DNA from: CAYRMV01 sp964425255
GTDB lineage: Bacteria; Bacteroidota; Bacteroidia; Flavobacteriales_D; Crocinitomicaceae
Direction: 5' to 3'
Assembly: GCA_964425255.1 (NCBI GenBank)
Contig: CAYRMV010000177.1
Span: 1-6,117 of the forward strand
DNA: 6,117 nt
Position numbers and translations under genes: made by a program. This document shows positions 1 through 5,138 of this stretch, piece by piece; position 1 is the first letter of the stretch, and each line of letters starts with the position of its first letter. The notes below the pieces were generated by a model, which saw only the letters and a program-made list of their open reading frames with translations, did not search any database and was not told where the DNA came from.

Positions 1-1366
1 TTTGATTGCAGATACAACTTTATTAGTAAACATTGTTTTGATTTTTGGATCACTTGCTTCTTTTGGTGCAGTATTGACCTTAGCTGGTTTAGCAGGTATT
101 GTATTGACAATCGGTATGGCGGTGGATGCGAATGTATTGATCTTCGAACGTATTCGTGAAGAACAACGCAATGGTGTCGATTTGAAAAGTGCGGTTGATG
201 CAGGTTTTGCAAAAGCATTGTCTTCGATTATCGATGCAAACGTTACGACTTTGTTGACTGCGATTGTATTGAAAGTATTTGGATCAGGTCCAATCGAATC
301 TTTTGCAACAACATTGATCATCGGTATTTTCACTTCTGTGTTCTGTGCAGTAGTTGTTTCTCGTTTGATCATCAGTAGAATGCTTGATAAAGGAAAAACG
401 ATTGAATTTGGAACGAAATTCTCTGCGAATATTTTCCGTAACTCGAACATCAATTTTGTTGGGAAAAGAAAAATTTACTATGCAATTTCTGGACTTATCG
501 TTGTTCTAGGATTAGTTTCCATTTTTACGAGAGGTTTAAATCCAAGTGTCGAATTTTCTGGAGGTCGTACATTCGGATTGAAATTCACAGAGAAAGCGGA
601 TATTGAGTTAATCAAATCATCATTAACAAGTGTTTTTGTTGAAAACGGAAAACCAATGAGTGTTGAAGTTAAAACAAAAGCAAATGCGTATACAGTTGAT
701 GTCACAACAAACTACTTGTTGTCTAAAGATGGAGCAACGCAAGAAGTTAAAGCGAAAATGGCTGAAGGTTTGAAGAAAATTGAAGATAAAGTTGGAACTT
801 ACACCGAATTAGATTCTAGAAGTGTTTCTGCATCTGTTTCTCAAGAATTAATTACTTCCTCAGCAATAACCATCTTGTTCTCGTTACTGATTATGTTTGG
901 TTACATCTTGTTCCGATTCGGAAAATGGCAATATTCAGCAGGAGCAATCCTAGCTTTGGCTCACGACGTAATTATCGTGTTGGCAGTGTTTGCAATCTTC
1001 CACGGAATTTTACCATTCAACATGGATGTGGATCAATCTTTCATAGCAGCAATCTTAACCGTTATTGGTTATTCGATCAATGATACCGTGGTTGTGTATG
1101 ACCGTATTCGTGAAAACTTAACTTTCTTGAAATCAGGTCAAGATCATGCTATTCAAATCAATGATTCATTGAATTCAACACTAGGTAGAACATTGAATAC
1201 TTCATTAACAACTTTCTTAGTATTGTTGGTTATTTTCATCTTCGGTGGAGCAGCAATTAAAGGGTTTGTATTTGCTTTGATGGTAGGAATTTTTGTAGGT
1301 ACGTATTCATCGTTGTGTATTGCAACACCTTTGTTGATTGATTTAAACAAAAAGATAAAAGCATAA
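1..1366 (+). CDS. secDF: Protein translocase subunit SecDF, 3' part (partial)
   Basis: SecDF is an inner-membrane RND-type accessory of SecYEG that uses the proton gradient to help pull preproteins across the membrane. The reading frame is open from the left edge (first full codon at base 2), so the true start lies upstream; 454 residues are visible. Numbered from the edge, residues 1-126 are the C-terminal membrane half of SecD, with the signature GMAVDANVLIFERIREE at 38-54. A short linker leads into SecF: first membrane helix about 158-175, the SVEFSGGRTF motif at 182-191, a periplasmic domain to about 283, then five helices with ALAHDVIIVL (318-327) and VIGYSINDTVVVYDRIREN (354-372). The acidic and basic membrane residues known to matter for proton coupling in this family have plausible equivalents: D42, D322 and an Arg in DRIREN. 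A continuous SecD-SecF chain is usual in Bacteroidota. The gene stops with TAA and is followed by a terminator. Confidence 0.98.
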   Translation, partial: LIADTTLLVNIVLIFGSLASFGAVLTLAGLAGIVLTIGMAVDANVLIFERIREEQRNGVDLKSAVDAGFAKALSSIIDANVTTLLTAIVLKVFGSGPIESFATTLIIGIFTSVFCAVVVSRLIISRMLDKGKTIEFGTKFSANIFRNSNINFVGKRKIYYAISGLIVVLGLVSIFTRGLNPSVEFSGGRTFGLKFTEKADIELIKSSLTSVFVENGKPMSVEVKTKANAYTVDVTTNYLLSKDGATQEVKAKMAEGLKKIEDKVGTYTELDSRSVSASVSQELITSSAITILFSLLIMFGYILFRFGKWQYSAGAILALAHDVIIVLAVFAIFHGILPFNMDVDQSFIAAILTVIGYSINDTVVVYDRIRENLTFLKSGQDHAIQINDSLNSTLGRTLNTSLTTFLVLLVIFIFGGAAIKGFVFALMVGIFVGTYSSLCIATPLLIDLNKKIKA

Positions 1367-1393
1367 GGTTTTAATAAACCAAGCTATAAAACG

Positions 1394-1430
1394 AAAACGC
1401 ATTCCATTTGGGATGCGTTTTTTCTTTCTT
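1394..1430 (+). terminator. Intrinsic terminator of secDF, possibly bidirectional
   Basis: The arms at 1394-1405 and 1410-1421 pair over 12 bp, with one G-U pair, around the four-base loop ATTT. A run of six T (1418-1423) and further T-rich sequence follow. It starts 28 bases after the secDF stop. On the minus strand the same stem is followed by TTTTCGTTTTA, so it may also end the convergent nuclease gene, whose stop lies about 80 bases away. No better terminator is visible in between. Confidence 0.9.
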
Positions 1431-1502
1431 GGTAAATATATAAGTGTATTTATTTGAATCCAAGGTAAGATTCAATTCAATAATATATGGTAAATCATAG
1501 AA

Positions 1503-2876
1503 TTACAAAGGAACAATATTTAATGTTTCCTTCTGTTTGCGTAGGAAATAGGTTAAAATGGTTTTTGCATCACGGTCTTCTGGCTGATAATCGATGAAAT
1601 TTTTCCATTTCTCTTTATTTCCTTTCAACGAGTAGAATGGAACATATCCGAATCCACGATACATACTGTTTTCAATCAAAATGATGCTTTTTTCATTTCT
1701 ATGACGACCAGAATCGATAATGAAAAAGTTTTCCATTTCAAATTGTAACGAGTCGATTAATTTTTGAGCTCGTTGGTTGTATGTTTCGGGTTCTTCTTGT
1801 TGAACACAAGCACCCAAGCATTTTTTTATCTGGTAATGAAAACAACTTGAATTTGTTTTGTATGTACCACATAATTTTTGACAAAGTCCTAACATATCAA
1901 CTTGATAATTGATGTAGTCATCACCTTCTTTTTTGGTTGTAAACGTTGTTAATGGGAGATCTATTTTTTTGGATATCCGATCGATGTAAAAATGAATATA
2001 TCCTCGTTCATCTTGAAAATGATACAAGCCATAAGGGAATTTGTTTTTTCTTAATTGTCGGTTGTAAATTGGTTTGTAGTTTTTCACCAATTTTGATTCA
2101 TACAAAAGTGCAATCAATTCGGATCCGGTGAGTTCAAATTCAATGCGCGCAATTTCTGCTTGCATTTCGATGCCTTTTTTTGTTTTGTTGTTTTTTAAAT
2201 GTTGATCAATTCTTTTGCGAATGTGTTTGCTTTTTCCAATGTATATTAATTGATTGACATCATTAAAAAACTTGTAAATCCCTGTTTTACTTGGAATTTC
2301 TTCTAAATGAGCTAAATCCAAATTCGGGTGTAATGATTTCGGATTTACTTCATGTTGAATAAACTGATACAAGGATTTGGTATTTTGTTCGTGTAACATC
2401 CCAAATAAAAGAGCTGTTGCATGAGCGTCTCCACCAGCACGGTGTCTTCCGACTAATTGAATACCAAGTTCTTTGGTTAGTTTGCCCAAAGAATACGAAG
2501 CATGTCCGGGTAGCATAAAGCGGGAAGCTCGAACGGTACACAAATGTGGTAGACGAAAATCATAACCTAGTGAACGAAATTCATGCCGAATCATCCCGTA
2601 ATCAAATCCAACGTTATGTGCAACAAAGACACAGCCTTCCGTAAATTCAACAATGGTTTTTGCAATTTCATGAAAATAGGGCGCCTCTTCAACCATAGAA
2701 TCATTTATTCCTGTAAGACGAACAATAAACTCAGGTATTTTCATTCCTGGATTTACAAGACTAACAAAGGAATCAATGATGTCTTTACCATCATGTTTGT
2801 ACATAGCAATTTCCGTAATCTTACTCGATTTTGGGCTTCCACCAGTAGTTTCAATATCTACAACAACAAATTGCAT
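1503..2876 (-). CDS. DEDDh exonuclease / GIY-YIG nuclease fusion with UvrC-type Cys cluster
   Basis: A predicted cytoplasmic DNA-repair nuclease of 457 residues. Residues 1-165 are a DnaQ/Pol III epsilon-like 3'-5' exonuclease: Exo I VVDIETTG with D7 and E9, Exo II HNVGFDYG with D92, and Exo III HRAGGDA with H145 and D150, so all five DEDDh residues are present. Residues about 195-275 are a GIY-YIG domain like the N terminus of UvrC: TGIYKF (198-203), IYIGKSK (211-217), R222 as probable catalytic Arg, and LLYESKLVKNYKPIYN (257-272) with probable catalytic E260. Residues 336-357 hold C336, C345, C353 and C357, spaced like the UvrC cluster (C-x8-C-x7-C-x3-C) and followed by a UvrC-like helical stretch. 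The UvrC RNase H-like nuclease and helix-hairpin-helix parts are absent. Similar exonuclease plus Cho/UvrC-like fusions are known in Bacteroidota and Actinobacteria. The start is ATG at 2876: homology begins there, and the in-frame ATG at 2957 lies upstream of the promoter box. Confidence 0.93.
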   Translation of the reverse strand: MQFVVVDIETTGGSPKSSKITEIAMYKHDGKDIIDSFVSLVNPGMKIPEFIVRLTGINDSMVEEAPYFHEIAKTIVEFTEGCVFVAHNVGFDYGMIRHEFRSLGYDFRLPHLCTVRASRFMLPGHASYSLGKLTKELGIQLVGRHRAGGDAHATALLFGMLHEQNTKSLYQFIQHEVNPKSLHPNLDLAHLEEIPSKTGIYKFFNDVNQLIYIGKSKHIRKRIDQHLKNNKTKKGIEMQAEIARIEFELTGSELIALLYESKLVKNYKPIYNRQLRKNKFPYGLYHFQDERGYIHFYIDRISKKIDLPLTTFTTKKEGDDYINYQVDMLGLCQKLCGTYKTNSSCFHYQIKKCLGACVQQEEPETYNQRAQKLIDSLQFEMENFFIIDSGRHRNEKSIILIENSMYRGFGYVPFYSLKGNKEKWKNFIDYQPEDRDAKTILTYFLRKQKETLNIVPL

Positions 2877-2880
2877 TCGA

Positions 2881-2888
2881 CAAAAGTA
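2881..2888 (-). promoter_or_regulatory. Promoter -7 box of the exonuclease/GIY-YIG gene
   Basis: On the minus strand this reads TACTTTTG, an exact match to the Bacteroidota TAnnTTTG element. It ends only four bases before the ATG at 2876. Because transcription usually begins about 5-7 bases after this element, the mRNA would start at or next to the start codon and be leaderless or nearly so. No TTTG-type -33 element lies at the usual 19-21 base spacing; the nearest TTTG is 27 bases away. Confidence 0.55.
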
Positions 2889-2927
2889 GTGAGTATTTAT
2901 GAAATAATTCGTTCTCAAAAGTTTTTG

Positions 2928-2935
2928 TACCTTTG
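2928..2935 (+). promoter_or_regulatory. Promoter -7 box of the small gene at 2951
   Basis: TACCTTTG followed by CA is a textbook Bacteroidota -7 box, 15 bases before the ATG at 2951, which predicts a leader of about 10 bases. The -33 region is weak: TTCG at 2908-2911 is the closest candidate and is too near. The short leader contains AAGGA at about 2943-2947, which could act as a ribosome binding site but may be chance in an A-rich run. Confidence 0.6.
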
Positions 2936-2950
2936 CAAAAAAAGGATTGT

Positions 2951-3208
2951 ATGTCAAGTAAGAAAGATTTTAAAAAACAATTGAATTATATGGTAATCGA
3001 TATCATCGATGAATGTTTCAGTGTTCAATTGTATAACCCTGCAAAAACAGAACAAACAGATTTGTTGATAGACGAAGTGATCAACTTCAGAAATGACATG
3101 TCTTCTAAAGTTCATGCGGCAAAATCGAAAAAAGATTTCGTAGCTATTCGCGAGGAGGTTGAATCAGCAGCAGTTGATTTCGTTCACAAAGTGAATGGGA
3201 TTCAGTAA
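2951..3208 (+). CDS. Small conserved-looking protein of unknown function (85 aa)
   Basis: I do not recognise a family for this product. It is 85 residues, highly charged, with no signal peptide, membrane segment or cysteine cluster (one Cys only). It reads as mostly helical: a Lys-rich start (MSSKKDFKKQ), a hydrophobic stretch around YMVIDIIDECFSVQLY (13-28), then amphipathic segments through LLIDEVINFRNDM (43-55) and FVAIREEVESAAVDFVHKV (63-81), compatible with a small cytoplasmic helical bundle. It is supported as a real gene by its own TAnnTTTG promoter box, a strong terminator 27 bases after the stop, and codon use like its neighbours. ATG at 2951 is preferred; an in-frame TTG at 2933 lies inside the promoter box and would not be transcribed whole. 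It is divergent from the nuclease gene, so the two may share local control, but nothing shows a functional link. Confidence 0.85.
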   Translation: MSSKKDFKKQLNYMVIDIIDECFSVQLYNPAKTEQTDLLIDEVINFRNDMSSKVHAAKSKKDFVAIREEVESAAVDFVHKVNGIQ

Positions 3209-3234
3209 TATTCGTTTTTAATAGAATTGATAAG

Positions 3235-3261
3235 CGGGTTGAGGTTTCAATCCGTTTTTTT
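3235..3261 (+). terminator. Intrinsic terminator of the small gene
   Basis: An 8 bp stem (CGGGTTGA at 3235-3242 with TCAATCCG at 3247-3254, one G-U pair) closes on the loop GGTT and is followed at once by seven T (3255-3261). It lies 27 bases past the TAA at 3206-3208. Confidence 0.92.
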
Positions 3262-3419
3262 ATATGAAAATTTCATTTCACTTTATTGTTTTCTTAACAA
3301 CTAAATTTTATATTTCTCTTTATTTAAACGGTTTTATACTGTGTTAAGCTCCTTTTTTTTCATTCACCATTTTTTTTAACCGTTCATCCTTTTTTAAAAA
3401 CGATAATCCGAATTTGATC
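3262..3419. other. AT-rich gene-free stretch with spaced T runs
   Basis: Nothing coding is visible on either strand. The sequence is very AT-rich and carries T runs of eight, eight and six at 3353-3360, 3370-3377 and 3390-3395, in an imperfect repeat of the form ccTTTTTT...TTCA with a 17-20 base period. A 7-base inverted pair, AACGGTT (3327-3333) and AACCGTT (3378-3384), spans the first two T runs; its 44-base loop makes it weak. The stretch may supply AT-rich upstream DNA for the hydrolase promoter, but this is inference. Confidence 0.4.
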
Positions 3420-3427
3420 TAATTTTG
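3420..3427 (+). promoter_or_regulatory. Candidate promoter -7 box of the secreted hydrolase
   Basis: TAATTTTG fits TAnnTTTG exactly and is the only such match I found in the gap before the hydrolase. It would start transcription near 3433 and give a leader of about 130 bases containing the whole inverted repeat at 3434-3545. No good -33 element is visible and the motif can arise by chance in AT-rich DNA, so support is modest. Confidence 0.35.
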
Positions 3428-3433
3428 TTTCAG

Positions 3434-3545
3434 CGAAAAATAAATCGCCTGCTACGAAACATTTAGTGTCTTAATTGTAATTTTTTTCTTTTAGTTATTG
3501 GTGTAAACAAAAAAGATATTCGTTTCGGGCAGGCGATTTTTTCAA
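3434..3545 (+). repeat. Long-loop imperfect inverted repeat in the hydrolase leader
   Basis: The core left arm (3442-3460) is AAATCGCCTGC, then TA, then CGAAAC. The right arm (3522-3539) is its reverse complement except that one C replaces TA, giving 11 plus 6 matched pairs around a small internal mismatch. The A-rich flank on the left (from 3434) and T-rich flank on the right (to about 3545) extend it with a bulge. The enclosed segment is 61 bases, AT-rich and not obviously structured. The right arm ends in six T (3537-3542), about 20 bases before the hydrolase ATG. Possible roles are a leader hairpin acting as attenuator or mRNA stabiliser, or a small repeat element with inverted ends. The sequence alone does not choose between them. 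Confidence 0.7.
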
Positions 3546-3564
3546 ATCAAAACTAAAAACTCGT

Positions 3565-4956
3565 ATGAAAAAACTACTATTAATCGTCTGTACGATGACA
3601 ATTTTTGTGTCATTGGCTCAATTTCAAGTAGGACATACTACTTTTACTTTCAACGATCCAGCTCGCTCGGGTGGATTCGGCTCTGGCGGAGGTCCAGGTA
3701 GACAAATTCAAACAGAAATTTATTATCCAGCAGCAACAGCGGGCGATAATGTTCCAGTTAGTGCAGGACAACATCCAGTCATTGTTTTTGGACACGGTTT
3801 TGCCATGGCATGGGATGCGTATACAAACATTTGGGAAAAAATGGTTGAAGAAGGTTATATTCTTGCATTCCCCAGAACAGAAGGCGGTTTAGTACCTGCA
3901 CCTAGTCATGATAATTTTGGAAAAGATTTGGCCTTGGTTTCAACCAAAATGCTAGCTTTCAATACAACATCAGGTTCTCTTTTTAATGGAAAATTAAATG
4001 GAAATGTTGGAATTATGGGGCACTCGATGGGTGGCGGAGCTAGTTTCTTAGCAGGACAAAATAATACGTCAATTAAAACAGTAGTAGGTTTAGCACCTGC
4101 ACAAACGAATCCAGAAGCATCTGTAGCTGCTGCAAATGTAACAGTACCCGTGTTAATTTTATCAGGTTCTTCGGATGGAGTAACACCGCCAGCTGATCAC
4201 CATCAATTGATTTATAACAATCTAGGCTCATCGTGTAAATACTTTTTATCCGTTTTAGGAGGAGGGCATTGTTATTTTGCCAATTCGAATTTTAACTGCG
4301 ATTTTGGTGAAACTACTTCTTCAACAGGTATTACATTAGATCGTGCAGAACAACAAGAGATCATGTTTGATTACATTTTACCTTGGTTTGATTTTTATTT
4401 GAAAGAAGAATGTGCTGCTTGGTCCAGTTTTATTTCACCTCAAGCTTCTGATGCCCGCATTGCTCCAACTTCTAGTTGTAATTATTCACTTCCAGTTGCT
4501 CCTGTAATTACTCAGAATGGAACTAATTTAACTTCAAGTGTAACGTCGAATATTCAATGGTACAAAGATGGAGCGATTTTAACTGGTGAAACAAATGCAA
4601 ACGTTTCTTTAAATTATGGAAATGGTTCATATACAGTTGTCGTTACAGATGGTATTGGATGTTCAGCTACGTCAAATCCATTTGTTTACAGTGGAGGTGG
4701 AGGCTCAAACTTAGTTAGTGAATTGCAGTTGGAAGCGTCGATTTATCCAAATCCAGCAGTTGATTTTGTAACTATCGAATTGAAAAATACAGAAAAAGTG
4801 TTGGTTTCACTTTATTCTATTGAAGGGAAATTGATTTCTCAAAAAGAAGGTCAAACAAAAATCGAAATGAATTTGAATGATGTCCCAAGTGGCATGTATC
4901 AACTTATGGTTACACAAAATAACAAACAAAACCAGACGATGTTGATGAAGAAGTAG
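3565..4956 (+). CDS. Secreted alpha/beta hydrolase (cutinase/PETase-like) with Ig-like domain and T9SS sorting tail
   Basis: A predicted extracellular esterase or lipase of 463 residues, exported by Sec and then T9SS. Residues 1-18 are a signal peptide (MKKLLLIVCT..., likely cut after SLA). Residues about 25-290 form an alpha/beta-hydrolase domain: EIYYPA (51-56), oxyanion-hole region FGHGF (75-79), nucleophile S154 in GHSMGGG (152-158), acid D204 in SGSSDGVTPP, and H235 in GGGHCYFANSN (232-242). The order, spacing and flanking motifs resemble the dienelactone hydrolase/cutinase/PETase group. The PETase tryptophan after the AP(Q) motif is replaced here, so polyester activity is not implied. 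C283 and C305 may form a C-terminal disulfide. Residues about 311-376 are an Ig-like repeat (IQWYKDGAIL; NGSYTVVVTD; GCSA), followed by a GGGGS linker and the type A sorting domain from about 390 (IYPNP at 393-397) to KK at the C terminus. ATG at 3565 is chosen because it begins the signal peptide. The true substrate is unknown. Confidence 0.93.
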   Translation: MKKLLLIVCTMTIFVSLAQFQVGHTTFTFNDPARSGGFGSGGGPGRQIQTEIYYPAATAGDNVPVSAGQHPVIVFGHGFAMAWDAYTNIWEKMVEEGYILAFPRTEGGLVPAPSHDNFGKDLALVSTKMLAFNTTSGSLFNGKLNGNVGIMGHSMGGGASFLAGQNNTSIKTVVGLAPAQTNPEASVAAANVTVPVLILSGSSDGVTPPADHHQLIYNNLGSSCKYFLSVLGGGHCYFANSNFNCDFGETTSSTGITLDRAEQQEIMFDYILPWFDFYLKEECAAWSSFISPQASDARIAPTSSCNYSLPVAPVITQNGTNLTSSVTSNIQWYKDGAILTGETNANVSLNYGNGSYTVVVTDGIGCSATSNPFVYSGGGGSNLVSELQLEASIYPNPAVDFVTIELKNTEKVLVSLYSIEGKLISQKEGQTKIEMNLNDVPSGMYQLMVTQNNKQNQTMLMKK

Positions 4957-4980
4957 TGATTTACAGACTATCATCAAACT

Positions 4981-5012
4981 AGAAAAGAGGTGGCTTCGGT
5001 CACCTTTTTTTT
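4981..5012 (+). terminator. UUCG-tetraloop terminator of the hydrolase gene
   Basis: The stem 4988-4994 (AGGTGGC) pairs with 4999-5005 (GTCACCT), with one G-U pair, and closes on the exceptionally stable C(UUCG)G loop at 4995-4998. Eight T follow (5005-5012), and they can extend the stem by pairing with the A-rich sequence at 4981-4987. It starts 24 bases after the TAG stop. Confidence 0.95.
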
Positions 5013-5108
5013 GTCAGTTAATCTGAGTAAATACTTGATTTTTCAAAAGTTGGAATGTAAAGATTACGTTAATTTTTGCAATAATGTTTATTTTCAGGAT
5101 AAAAGGCG

Positions 5109-5116
5109 TATCTTTG
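5109..5116 (+). promoter_or_regulatory. Promoter -7 box of the DEAD-box helicase gene
   Basis: TATCTTTG followed by CA matches the Bacteroidota TAnnTTTG element, 22 bases before the ATG at 5139. This predicts a leader of roughly 17 bases, which is AT-rich and has no Shine-Dalgarno sequence. A degenerate -33 candidate (GTTTA, 5086-5090) lies 18 bases upstream. A second, off-consensus TAATTTTTG lies at 5070-5078. Confidence 0.6.
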
Positions 5117-5138
5117 CACTCAATTTTTATTATATTTT

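Noticed and set aside
478..1350. Open frames on the minus strand at 478-705 and 1153-1350
   Set aside because: They lie antisense within secDF, whose plus-strand frame is fully explained by conserved SecD and SecF motifs. Neither has a promoter box or recognisable domain.
1455..1474. Small hairpin TGAATC / GATTCA downstream of the nuclease gene
   Set aside because: The stem is only 6 bp with an 8-base loop and no T run on the relevant strand. The hairpin at 1394-1421 is a much better terminator candidate.
2877..2957. Extension of the nuclease gene to the in-frame ATG at 2957 (484 residues)
   Set aside because: The extra 27 residues precede the canonical start of the DEDDh fold, span the promoter box at 2881-2888, and would overlap the start of the divergent small gene.
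1946..2984. Open frames at 1946-2131 (+), 2350-2541 (-) and 2583-2984 (+)
   Set aside because: All sit in other frames over the exonuclease/GIY-YIG gene. The last also crosses the divergent promoter and the start of the small gene in another frame. Their translations look like low-complexity noise.
3442..3539. Inverted repeat read as an integron attC site or insertion-sequence ends
   Set aside because: No attC core sites (GTTRRRY/RYYYAAC pair in the right places), no transposase and no clear target-site duplication are present.
3610..3892. Open frames at 3610-3795 (-) and 3671-3892 (+)
   Set aside because: They overlap the hydrolase, whose signal peptide and catalytic domain explain the region.
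3565..4956. Naming the hydrolase a PETase outright
   Set aside because: Key substrate-site features, such as the PETase Trp and the disulfide partner before the catalytic Asp, are not conserved. Only the broader cutinase/PETase-like family is supported.
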